Below, piece after piece: positions 5,632-12,859 of a stretch of DNA of 14,601 bases (position 1 is its first letter; the number at the start of each line of letters is the position of its first letter). Where the stretch lies: positions 1-14,601 of the forward strand of contig CAYRZU010000079.1 in NCBI GenBank assembly GCA_964428895.1, in the 5' to 3' direction. The translations under genes were made by a program, and so were the position numbers. The notes below the pieces were generated by a model. It worked only from the letters and a program-made list of their open reading frames with translations. It ran no database searches and had not been told where the DNA came from. Source of the stretch: HyVt-337 sp964428895 (GTDB taxonomy: Bacteria; Planctomycetota; Phycisphaerae; SM23-33).

Positions 5632-7461
5632 CTAGTCGGCCAGCCAGTGGCGGAACATCAGCAGGAGGCGTTCGGGGTCGGACAGCTCCTGGTAGTCGTC
5701 GACCAGTTCGCGCAGCGTCGCAGGATCGTCGGTCAGGATGCCGTCGACGCCGAGGGTGATGAAGTGGACCATCTGGTTGGGGTCGTTGACGGTCCACACG
5801 TAGATCTCCTTGCCGTGCCGGTGGACGCTCTTGACGAAGGAGCGGGTGGCCACGCCGCGCTCGGCGCTGATGAAGTCCCAGCCGGCACCGGCCAGGTCAC
5901 CAAGGTAGGCGGCGGTGATCACGCCGACCTCCAACTCCGGCATAAGGGCCTTGACCTCCGCGGCGCCGGCGGCGTTGAGTGAGGAGATGATGCATCGGTC
6001 GGCGAACCGCTTCTTGCGAATCACTTCCACCACGGCTGCGGGCAGACCGGGGTTGGGGCCGTTGTACTTAACCTCGATGTTCAGTGTGATCTTGCCGCCG
6101 GTGGCGTCCATGGCTTGGGCTAGCGTGGGGGCACGCTCGCCGGCGAAGGTCGGATCGAAATGCGTACCCACGTCGACTTGCTTCAGCTCCGCGTAGGTCA
6201 AGTCGGCCAGTTTGCGGGGGTCGTTGGCCACCCGCATCAGATCGCCGTCGTGCAGCAGGACCACCACGCCGTCGGAGGTGGTCTGCACGTCGATCTCGGC
6301 GCCGTCGGCCCTCTGGTTGACGGCTTCACGGATCGAGGCCCGCGTGTTTTCCGGCGCGTAGTGGGAAGCGCCGCGATGGGCCATGATGGCTACGGGGTGC
6401 GGGTCGACAGGGGCCCGGACCAGCCGGAACGCGCCCACGCCGATCAGCAGCGCGAACGCCGCCAAGCCGATCCACACCGCCGAGCGGAACCGATAGCCGT
6501 CGGGGTTGATCGCGGCCGGGGAGGCCTGTCGCGGGCGGGCCAGGCGGAAGAACCGCCAGGCCAAGGCAACGTGACCGGTCACGCCGATTGAGGAGAACGC
6601 GAACGCGATCACCAGGTGCCCGGCGAAGACGATACTCAGCAAGACCAGTTGTGGCCCCAGCCGCGCCGGCGTGAGATCCAGAATCAACCCGCCGATCCAC
6701 CGGAACAACGCGCCGGCCAGGCCGAGGACGACCAGGCAGATCACCCACCAAATCCCCAGGGCTACCGCGATGCGGAACTTGTAGCCACGGGTCAGGGCCT
6801 TGCTCTTCCGAAGCGCTTGTCGGGGCGAGAGGCCGTCGAGCATCACCATCGGCAGGGCGAAGATCCATTGGATGTACAGGCGGACCGCGATGAAGGCGAA
6901 GACCGCCAGGACCGGCACCACGATCAGCAGCGCCGGGGCGAGTTGGTCGAGGTGGCCGGCCAGGTAGTAGTTGATATCGTGGGCGCCGAGGAACTTCCGC
7001 TGGACCAGGAAGATCGCCACGGCGAACGGAACGGCTGCGACGGCCCCGATTCCCAACTGCAATACCCCCAGCACCGCGAAGTCCGGCAGCTTCCGCATAC
7101 TGCGGACCAAGGTGATCGTCGCGGTGCGTCGGCCGCCGGCGCCGATGATGTCCAGCAGATCAAACAATCCCGCCCACTCCACAAACAGCACCGCCGTGAC
7201 CACGGCGGCCGTGATCAACAGGCCGACCAGGCCGATCGGGTGCAGCAGGAACGCGGCGATATCCTGGTTCGTCACAGCCGTGTCGCCGGTCAGGCGCAAT
7301 AGCAGTGTCAGACCGGCCGCCAGCAACGGACCAATCACCGCAGCGGTCAGGATGCGGTAGAACGTCTCGTACAGCGCCAGCTTCGGCAGGGCCCGGCGGA
7401 TCGTCCGAAGCATCCAACCGATGGTAGCAGGGGCCCGGGTGGCGGCGCTGGTTTCGGTCAT
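5632..7461 (-). CDS. Glycerophosphodiester phosphodiesterase with N-terminal membrane domain, 609 aa
   Basis: Residues about 25-350 hold six or seven hydrophobic segments, matching the membrane domain (GPDPase_memb type) often fused to this enzyme. The catalytic TIM barrel starts with AHRGASHYAPENT (His362, Arg363). GAEIDVQ follows (Glu389, Asp391), then LLHDGDL (His404, Asp405), IEVK in the middle and DGILTDDP near the end. These are the active-site and metal-binding motifs of the GlpQ/UgpQ superfamily. Family members hydrolyse glycerophosphodiesters to glycerol-3-phosphate and an alcohol; the membrane fusion suggests a lipid-derived or lipid-linked substrate. ATG 7461 (MTETSAATRAPATIG) is chosen over the upstream in-frame ATG at 7587 because that extension runs through an intergenic inverted repeat. 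Only AAGG stands before the chosen start. It is divergent from the gene at 7647. Confidence 0.93.
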   Translation of the reverse strand: MTETSAATRAPATIGWMLRTIRRALPKLALYETFYRILTAAVIGPLLAAGLTLLLRLTGDTAVTNQDIAAFLLHPIGLVGLLITAAVVTAVLFVEWAGLFDLLDIIGAGGRRTATITLVRSMRKLPDFAVLGVLQLGIGAVAAVPFAVAIFLVQRKFLGAHDINYYLAGHLDQLAPALLIVVPVLAVFAFIAVRLYIQWIFALPMVMLDGLSPRQALRKSKALTRGYKFRIAVALGIWWVICLVVLGLAGALFRWIGGLILDLTPARLGPQLVLLSIVFAGHLVIAFAFSSIGVTGHVALAWRFFRLARPRQASPAAINPDGYRFRSAVWIGLAAFALLIGVGAFRLVRAPVDPHPVAIMAHRGASHYAPENTRASIREAVNQRADGAEIDVQTTSDGVVVLLHDGDLMRVANDPRKLADLTYAELKQVDVGTHFDPTFAGERAPTLAQAMDATGGKITLNIEVKYNGPNPGLPAAVVEVIRKKRFADRCIISSLNAAGAAEVKALMPELEVGVITAAYLGDLAGAGWDFISAERGVATRSFVKSVHRHGKEIYVWTVNDPNQMVHFITLGVDGILTDDPATLRELVDDYQELSDPERLLLMFRHWLAD

Positions 7462-7527
7462 GAGTGTCGCCTTGTGGGAGGTGTTGCGGCGGTCGATGCG
7501 CGGCCGATTGTAGGTCACGGATAGACG

Positions 7528-7604
7528 GTAGGGCGAGCAACTTGTTGCTCGCGCAAAGCGGGAAGTGGTGTAAGATTCCGCGTGCAACGAGTTGCTCGCC
7601 CTAC
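7528..7604. repeat. REPIN/MITE-like inverted repeat element
   Basis: The arms 7528-7548 and 7584-7604 are inverted copies of 21 bases with one mismatch, beginning gtagggcgagcaac at the left edge. The left arm is itself part of a palindrome (GCGAGCAAC-TT-GTTGCTCGC, 7533-7552), and the right arm has GCAAC-GA-GTTGC. Two palindromic units in inverse orientation about 30 bases apart is the architecture of a REP doublet. It fills the gap between divergent genes. No terminal duplications are evident. Confidence 0.75.
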
Positions 7605-7646
7605 AGGCCTGTCCCGCCTTGCGGGGCTGGGCCAGGAGAGAGGCGC

Positions 7647-8633
7647 ATGTACGCGGAGAACGAAACGACGCTATCGGATTGGGACAAAGCTCGGCTGCGA
7701 TTGCATCCGGAGTTCATTCCGGTCAGCGTCAGCATCTTGCCGTCGGCGTGGATCAAGTATCGCGATAAGCTGCGCGATCTGGTCAATCGCCACCCGATCC
7801 TCTTTGCGCCGATGGACGAACCGAGCGACTACGACAAGATGGCCGGCGGCACGTACGTCACCGGCGAGCACGTCGACGCGTGGGGGTGCGTCTGGTCCAA
7901 CATCCACCACGGGCAGGAGTCGATCGTGACCGGCCATCCTGTGCCGCGGCGCGAGGATGTCCACAATCTCAAGCCGCCGACCATCGACGACGGTTTTCCC
8001 CACGGGTTCATGTATCTGCGGCTGGCGGATCTGCGCGGCTTTGAGGAGCTGATGCTCGACTTCGCCGACCAGCCGCCCGAGCTGCAGATGCTGATCGACA
8101 TCGTGCTCGGCCACAACATGCGCCAGTTGGAACTACTGTTCGGCCGGGACCCCAAGCCCACCAGCCTGTGGGTGGGCGACGACCTCGGCACCCAGCACGC
8201 CCTGCCGATCAGCCCCGCCAAGTGGCGTAAGTACCTCAAGCCGTGCTACGCGAAACTCTACGGCCGAGCCAAGGCCGAAGGCATCACCGCCATCACCATG
8301 CACACCGACGGGTGCATCTGGGAAATCATTCCCGACCTGATCGAATGCGGCGTGGACGTGCTGAACCCGCAGATCCGCGCCAACGGCCTCGACAACCTCA
8401 TCCGCACCTGCAAAGGCAAGGTGTGCGTCTCGCTCGACCTCGACCGCCAGGGCTTCCCCTACTTCACGCCCGCCGAAATCGACGCGCACGTGCTCGAAGC
8501 CGTCATTGCCCTCGGCGCCCCCGAAGGCGGCCTCATGCTCTCAGCCGAGATCGACGACGGCGTCCCCCTAGAAAACATCGAAGCCGTCTGTGACGCGCTC
8601 GAAAAGCATCGCACGCATTTCCGAAACACGTAA
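7647..8633 (+). CDS. Uroporphyrinogen decarboxylase (URO-D) family protein, 328 aa
   Basis: The start MYAENETTLSDWDK at 7647 has AGGAG nine bases upstream. Features of the URO-D TIM barrel family include PTSLWVGDDLGTQHALPISP, where substrate-facing residues lie in the family, and MHTDGCIWEIIPDLIECGVD (His219, Asp221) leading to VLNPQIRANGLDNLI. A final barrel section has SAEIDDGVPLENIEAV. The family includes true HemE and many cobamide-dependent methyltransferases and uncharacterised planctomycete paralogues. This copy lacks the N-terminal substrate-binding arginine signature of HemE as far as I can see, and no haem-biosynthesis genes are nearby, so haem synthesis is unlikely. A methyltransferase or demethylase role is possible but unproven. 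It is followed directly by a hairpin repeat that could end transcription. Confidence 0.85.
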   Translation: MYAENETTLSDWDKARLRLHPEFIPVSVSILPSAWIKYRDKLRDLVNRHPILFAPMDEPSDYDKMAGGTYVTGEHVDAWGCVWSNIHHGQESIVTGHPVPRREDVHNLKPPTIDDGFPHGFMYLRLADLRGFEELMLDFADQPPELQMLIDIVLGHNMRQLELLFGRDPKPTSLWVGDDLGTQHALPISPAKWRKYLKPCYAKLYGRAKAEGITAITMHTDGCIWEIIPDLIECGVDVLNPQIRANGLDNLIRTCKGKVCVSLDLDRQGFPYFTPAEIDAHVLEAVIALGAPEGGLMLSAEIDDGVPLENIEAVCDALEKHRTHFRNT

Positions 8634-8720
8634 GCAGGCCAAAGGCCTGCAATGCATCAGCCCGGGGCGAAGCCCCGGGTATGGTGGCCCCACCCGATTG
8701 AAGCCCTGAAGGGGCGCAAT
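8634..8720. repeat. Three-hairpin intergenic repeat with GAA/AAA loops
   Basis: Three hairpins follow one another: GCAGGCC-AAA-GGCCTGC (8634-8650), CCCGGGGC-GAA-GCCCCGGG (8661-8679) and GCCCT-GAA-GGGGC (8703-8715). From memory, units of the type AAGCCCTGAAGGGGCGCAA are widespread intergenic repeats in planctomycete and related genomes; I cannot verify copy number here. It begins one base after the URO-D stop codon and may double as its terminator. Confidence 0.7.
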
Positions 8721-8842
8721 GAGAAAACCTCAGGCGCGACTTTGAAGTTGGGTCAATTCTCGGCGGGGTAAGTCCGATTCTATCTGTGGAGCAGGGCCGG
8801 TCCCTGTTCGCAGCGAACACAAACACGAAAGCCGTCACTGCT

Positions 8843-9046
8843 ATGCCCAAGCCCAAACACTTCAGCATCGATCATAACGACCGCTTCCTTCGCTGGTCCC
8901 TGGTGTCCGGCCTGGATCCTCGGCTGTCGACAGACTTGGTCCTGACCGACACCGCCAGTCGCACCGATGACGAAACCGCCGGCGGGCGAACGTTGAAGTT
9001 CAAGTTCGAGCAACGTCAGCGGAGCGGTCAGCGTCGCGCGGCGTAA
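8843..9046 (+). CDS. Hypothetical short protein, 67 aa (uncertain)
   Basis: The frame begins MPKPKHFSIDHNDRFLRW and ends KFKFEQRQRSGQRRAA. Third-position GC is high and matches the neighbouring genes, which favours real coding. However, no ribosome-binding site precedes ATG 8843, and no family is recognised. The basic, low-complexity end could mark either a short soluble protein or the remains of a longer gene. The antisense frame at 8780-9013 is also open but has no better start. It lies between the hairpin repeat and a long non-coding stretch. Confidence 0.35.
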   Translation: MPKPKHFSIDHNDRFLRWSLVSGLDPRLSTDLVLTDTASRTDDETAGGRTLKFKFEQRQRSGQRRAA

Positions 9047-9502
9047 CGAATTTGGCTGTCATCTGATATGGCTGCGCGGGCCTTGCGCGGCTGAATCTCA
9101 CGTCAGAATTCCGCTGTGGATGTGAAATTTCCTTTATCAGGCCGACGGGGGGCGCGCCCTCGTTTCCTCCTCTCCATATCCCCTTTTTCTGTCGTAAATT
9201 GCGTGACTTTGTTAATGTTTGTCCACACCTAGCCCCCCGGGTTGCCCAAATTATTTCCAATAAATAGCTTATCGCCAACTCAGACTATTCCAAGTTCTTA
9301 GGTTGGTGGAATTTACGTTGACTGACGGCTGGTCGGGCGGTTACCTTATTAGGAACGAGATGGTCTGTTGGAACAGGCTGCCCGCAATTCGTAATAGCGG
9401 TTGTTCCTCTTGCGTTTGCTCAATTCTGCTGTATTGGGGTGAGGGCGAGCGAGGCGCCGACAGGTGCGTTGCCTTTCGGCGAGGAAGGAGAAAGGAAGAG
9501 CC
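9047..9502. other. Long non-coding stretch upstream of the tandem PEP-CTERM genes
   Basis: This 456-base stretch is clearly poorer in GC than the rest of the window, notably at 9180-9300. The open frames in it look like chance. A TTGACT (9318-9323) with a poor -10 (TACCTT, 9342-9347) is the best promoter candidate I see for the gene at 9503. The last part (9469-9482) forms a short hairpin before the ribosome-binding site. Confidence 0.4.
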
Positions 9503-10096
9503 ATGAAGAGAACCCTTATTGCTGTGTTGTTGGTCGGCCTATGCGCCGCAACGGCAAGCGCTGGGGCCTTGGACAGCCATGCCGGTGCCTTTAATGACGG
9601 CGTCAAGACGTGGACCAGTTCCACCGCGTTCGATAACGGAACGGGTGTTGCCGGCTACGTCGACTGGGCTGTCTTTGGACCTGGTGTCTTTCCGTACAGC
9701 GGGTATTCACCGACTGCTGGAGAGATGACGTATGCTTTCCAGGTTTTCAACACCGGCACCGACACGATTTCGTCGTTCTCGGTGTCACTGGCCAACGCGG
9801 CCGACAACATCGGATCGTTTTCCGATCTGTCGGGTGACGCCGTGGCCACCAACACGTTGTTCCCGCTGGTCAAGGCCGAGTGGACGTTCTCCGGCATGGT
9901 CACGGGCAGCAACAGTGAAGGCCTGGCGTTTTCAACGCCGAAGGTGCCGCAGGATCTGTTTGGCCTGGTGATTGATGGCGGTACGTTCTCCGTTGTCATT
10001 CCGCTGCCCAGCCCCTCGGGCGATGATATCCCCGAACCGGTGACGATGTCGTTGCTGGGTGTGGGTGGTTTGGCGTTGCTGCGTCGCCGTCGTTAA
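9503..10096 (+). CDS. PEP-CTERM protein, 197 aa (tandem paralogue A)
   Basis: The signal peptide is MKRTLIAVLLVGLCAATASA, cut after residue 20. The mature region is Ser/Thr/Gly/Asn-rich with predicted beta structure and contains VDWAVFGPGVF and EMTYAFQVFNTGTDTISSFS. The end is IPEPVTMSLLGVGGLALL plus RRRR, an exosortase sorting signal. The start MKRTL is set by the purine-rich GGAAGGAG/GGAAGAG run before ATG 9503; an in-frame start at 9464 would wrongly extend the signal peptide. The next gene encodes a related protein. The segment AVFGP..AFQVFN..ISSFSVSL is shared by both. The role is unknown; such proteins are usually components of extracellular or surface matrix. A hairpin overlaps its stop codon (10095-10115). 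Confidence 0.88.
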   Translation: MKRTLIAVLLVGLCAATASAGALDSHAGAFNDGVKTWTSSTAFDNGTGVAGYVDWAVFGPGVFPYSGYSPTAGEMTYAFQVFNTGTDTISSFSVSLANAADNIGSFSDLSGDAVATNTLFPLVKAEWTFSGMVTGSNSEGLAFSTPKVPQDLFGLVIDGGTFSVVIPLPSPSGDDIPEPVTMSLLGVGGLALLRRRR

Positions 10097-10115
10097 AGGG
10101 CGCAGCGACCCTTTT
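10095..10115 (+). terminator. Weak intrinsic terminator after paralogue A
   Basis: AAAGGG (10095-10100) pairs with CCCTTT (10109-10114) around an eight-base loop and runs into TTTTG. A second hairpin GCGGCT-GACCG-AGCCGC (10140-10156) follows. Together they may separate the two paralogues. Confidence 0.45.
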
Positions 10116-10243
10116 GTATGTGTCCAGCAGGCGTGTGGGGCGGCTGACCGAGCCGCTTATCAGGTATCAGGACGCTGCCCCCGCCTGATGCTTTGCTGGG
10201 GGAAGATGGTGTTGATAGTTCTGCCGTTCGACGGAGGCGGCGA

Positions 10244-10924
10244 ATGAAGAATGAGAGATGGAGCATAACGCTTGCAGTTGTGCTGTTGGCGTTAGCCGTG
10301 CCAGCATCGGCTGGGGTCTTGCAGTCTGACTCCAACGCGATAGTTGCGTTCCGGGGCATCACGAACATGAGCGCTTCGTTCATGGGCATGTTCTCCGCCA
10401 ACGCCGATGTCGAGTTTGCGGTGTACGCCCCCAATGTTGGGGCCAGCAACTTCGACGCGACGTTTGGTGGTGGAGCGGACCCGACGAACGGAGCCGAGTT
10501 CGTGTATGCGTATCAGGTGTTCAACCTGACGGCGCTGGCGTCTCCGGTAACGTCGTTGACGGTGGGTCTGGATGGGGACGAATACAACGTCTTCTCCCCG
10601 CCGGTAAACGTAGGCTTCGTGGCCGGAACGGGCACCATTGCCCCGTCGGCCAGTGCCTTCGTGACGCCGGGCTTGCCGACAGCGCCGACATCGGTGCGCT
10701 GGGATTTTCTCAGCCCGACGATTCCGATTACGACGAGCAGTGAAGTTCTGTTCTTCACCAGCTCGGACGGCCCGGAATGGGACAATGGCACGATTGGCGC
10801 CGATTGGTCGGCTACGAGCACGGCACCAAGTCCGATGCCGACGACCGCGGTACCCGAGCCGGTGACGGTTTCGTTGCTGGCTTTGGGCGGTCTCGCCTGT
10901 CTACGCAGGCGCCGAGGAGTCTAG
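10244..10924 (+). CDS. PEP-CTERM protein, 226 aa (tandem paralogue B)
   Basis: The signal peptide is MKNERWSITLAVVLLALAVPASA, cut after residue 23. The mature part contains VEFAVYAPNVGAS and AEFVYAYQVFNLTALASPVTS, which align with the preceding protein's WAVFGP and YAFQVFN blocks. The rest is beta-rich and low in charge. The C-terminus is VPEPVTVSLLALGGLACL with RRRRGV, a PEP-CTERM signal. GGAGG (10233-10237) sits six bases before ATG 10244 and partly inside a small CCGT-TCG-ACGG hairpin (10224-10234). It follows paralogue A by 147 bases. The pair probably arose by duplication and has diverged considerably. No specific function is recognised. Confidence 0.87.
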   Translation: MKNERWSITLAVVLLALAVPASAGVLQSDSNAIVAFRGITNMSASFMGMFSANADVEFAVYAPNVGASNFDATFGGGADPTNGAEFVYAYQVFNLTALASPVTSLTVGLDGDEYNVFSPPVNVGFVAGTGTIAPSASAFVTPGLPTAPTSVRWDFLSPTIPITTSSEVLFFTSSDGPEWDNGTIGADWSATSTAPSPMPTTAVPEPVTVSLLALGGLACLRRRRGV

Positions 10925-10982
10925 ACAAACAGCGTATTGGCCCGTCCGGCTCTAGGGCCGGATGATAGGCTGAACCGGACAT

Positions 10983-11023
10983 AGGGCTCGCTTGGTGTCG
11001 CGCAAGCGACGGGGGCGAGCCCT
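10983..11023. repeat. Large imperfect hairpin with GCAA tetraloop
   Basis: Outer arms AGGGCTCGC (10983-10991) and GCGAGCCCT (11015-11023) are perfectly complementary. An inner stem GTCGC-GCAA-GCGAC has a GNRA-type loop, with an asymmetric internal loop between the two stems. It is preceded by a CCGGC/GCCGG hairpin near 10946-10963. It may terminate the preceding gene or be another dispersed repeat; it sits 42 bases before the next start codon. Confidence 0.6.
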
Positions 11024-11064
11024 GTGTTCGTATTTACATGTTGAATGTGATTTACTGCTGATAA

Positions 11065-12705
11065 ATGCTACGAGCGAGGATCCACATTTTCCGAGCGTTC
11101 GCCGTGGTCGCGGTGTTGGCCGTGCTGACCATGCCGAGTTGGGCGCTGAACGAAGCCGGCGTGCTGGTTCTGTATAACAGCGCCAGCCCGGAGGGCGTCC
11201 AGATTGCCAACTACTACGCCCAGGTCCACCCGGGCGTGCAGGTGCTCGGACTGACCGGTGTATCGACCGCCGAGGAGATCACGGCCGACGATTACTTGGC
11301 CACCATCCGCCCGCAAGTGGTGGACTATCTGAACGCCCCCGGAGCGCCGGATGTCGACTGCATCGTCACCACCAAGGGTTTGCCCGTGCGGATCAACAAC
11401 ACCCACTCCAATCCGGGCACGTATCCGGGCTGGCGGGGCAGTCTGTTCGGCGTAGAGATTTCCAACGACTGGTGGGAGCAATACTCGTCGCTGGAGAGTG
11501 AACTGACCCGGGTGCGGGACGTCAACAGTTGGCAGGAGATGGGCGACCAGGCCCATTTCATGGGCCTGCCCGATCCATTCTGGGGCCAGATTTTCTCGAC
11601 CTACCACCAAGCCGCCAATCCGTACTATGACAGCGGCGCCGCGTTTGACGCGTCGGCGTATGAGGATATGATCCTGACCAGCCGGCTGGACGGGTTCACG
11701 GTTCAGGATGTGACCGATTCGATCGACCGCGCCCAGACTGCCGCCTACGGCGCTGTGATCGTGGACGACGATCCCAACGCCGTCGCCACGGCTGTCGATC
11801 GCATGACGCAATTGGTCGGCGAATTGGAGACGCACAATCATCCCTACACCGAGGATCAGACCGATGCGGCCCTGACGACCTCGGCGATGGGTGTGATGGG
11901 CTACGTCAGCCACGGCGTCAACGACGGATCCGGCGGATTGGACACCGACTACATCGAGCAGCAGCTCGATTTTGAACTGACCGACGGCGCGGTCTTCCAC
12001 ACCTACGAGAGCTACAACGCCTACAGCTTCGTCGAAGGCGGCAACCAATACGGGCAGGCCTTGCTGGCCGAGTGGCTGGCTGCGGGCGGCACGGCCGGTA
12101 TCGGCAATGTGGAAGAACCCACCGCCACGCAGCAGACCGTGGCCAACGAGGACATCCTGTTCCAGATGCTGCTGGACGGTTACACCTGGGCTGAGGCGGC
12201 CTGGGCCTCGCTGGCGCAGCTATCGTTCGTCAACACCGTGGTGGGCGATCCGCTGATGACGTTCGATTGGCAGCCGGGCGACTTCAATGGTGACGGACTG
12301 GTCGACGCTACCGACATCGACCTGATCTACGACAACTTCACGGAAGGGCCCGCCGGTGGGGGTGGCGGCGGGTGCTCCTACGACCTCGACGGCGACGGCG
12401 ACGTGGACGACGACGACGTGGTCTACCTCGTGACGGTCGTGCTCGGCACGCAATTCGGCGATTTCAATCTGGACTGCATCGTCGACGGCACGGACATGAC
12501 GAACCTGGCCAACCATTTCGCGCAGTCGGGTGATCTCAGTTGGGCCGTCGGCGACGCCAACGGCGACGACGTCATCGACGGCACGGACCTGATCATCATG
12601 CGGACAAACTTTGGCAGTAGCGGCGGCAATTCGGAAGTCCCCGAGCCGGCCACGCTGGCGCTGCTGGGCCTGGGCGCCGCGGCGCTACTGCGACGCAGAC
12701 GATAG
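11065..12705 (+). CDS. TIGR03790-family protein with dockerin-like repeats and PEP-CTERM tail, 546 aa
   Basis: The signal peptide spans residues 1-27 (ending PSWA). The following domain starts NEAGVLVLYNSASPEGVQIA, with NYYAQVHPGVQVLGL, EEITADDYLATIRPQV and DCIVTTKGLPVRI. These are hallmarks of the TIGR03790 family, whose biochemical role is unknown and which is common in PEP-CTERM-bearing bacteria. From residue 406 there are four EF-hand-type calcium loops: DFNGDGLVDATD, DLDGDGDVDDDD (440), DFNLDCIVDGTD (466) and DANGDDVIDGTD (497), arranged as two dockerin-like pairs separated by a Gly-rich linker. In loops three and four the usual Gly at position 6 is Cys and Asp. The tail is VPEPATLALLGLGAAALL plus RRRR. 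There is no clear ribosome-binding site before ATG 11065; tandem stops (TGA, TAA) lie immediately upstream in frame, so no earlier start is possible. Confidence 0.9.
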   Translation: MLRARIHIFRAFAVVAVLAVLTMPSWALNEAGVLVLYNSASPEGVQIANYYAQVHPGVQVLGLTGVSTAEEITADDYLATIRPQVVDYLNAPGAPDVDCIVTTKGLPVRINNTHSNPGTYPGWRGSLFGVEISNDWWEQYSSLESELTRVRDVNSWQEMGDQAHFMGLPDPFWGQIFSTYHQAANPYYDSGAAFDASAYEDMILTSRLDGFTVQDVTDSIDRAQTAAYGAVIVDDDPNAVATAVDRMTQLVGELETHNHPYTEDQTDAALTTSAMGVMGYVSHGVNDGSGGLDTDYIEQQLDFELTDGAVFHTYESYNAYSFVEGGNQYGQALLAEWLAAGGTAGIGNVEEPTATQQTVANEDILFQMLLDGYTWAEAAWASLAQLSFVNTVVGDPLMTFDWQPGDFNGDGLVDATDIDLIYDNFTEGPAGGGGGGCSYDLDGDGDVDDDDVVYLVTVVLGTQFGDFNLDCIVDGTDMTNLANHFAQSGDLSWAVGDANGDDVIDGTDLIIMRTNFGSSGGNSEVPEPATLALLGLGAAALLRRRR

Positions 12706-12740
12706 ATGCCGGACGGCACAAAACCCTCTCGCGCGCTTCG

Positions 12741-12769
12741 AAACGGCGGCTCATCGGGCCGCCGTTTTC
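12741..12769 (+). terminator. Intrinsic terminator after the TIGR03790-family gene
   Basis: AAACGGCGGC (12741-12750) pairs perfectly with GCCGCCGTTT (12758-12767) around a seven-base loop and runs into TTTTC. Stem strength and T-run make this the clearest terminator in the window. Confidence 0.8.
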
Positions 12770-12859
12770 ACTTGTATTGGGGCGGCGGACACGTAGACTC
12801 GACCGTCTATTCCCGCACCGAAACCCCGGCCCGCAGGTCGGAATAGAAGGAGACTCACC

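Noticed and set aside
7462..7587. Longer start for the phosphodiesterase (ATG 7587)
   Set aside because: The extra residues come from the inverted repeat; the same RATSCSPYR string appears in the opposite divergent frame because the arms are inverted copies.
9303..9506. Plus-strand open frame of 67 codons
   Set aside because: Cys/Trp/Arg-rich composition, no ribosome-binding site, overlaps the leader of the PEP-CTERM gene.
11038..11061. Seven-codon leader ORF ending just before the TIGR03790-family start
   Set aside because: No ribosome-binding site and too short to judge; recorded only because it ends three bases before the real ATG.
11068..12048. Minus-strand open frame of 326 codons
   Set aside because: Perfect shadow of the TIGR03790-family gene, with Val/Gly/Arg/His-rich translation and no ribosome-binding site.
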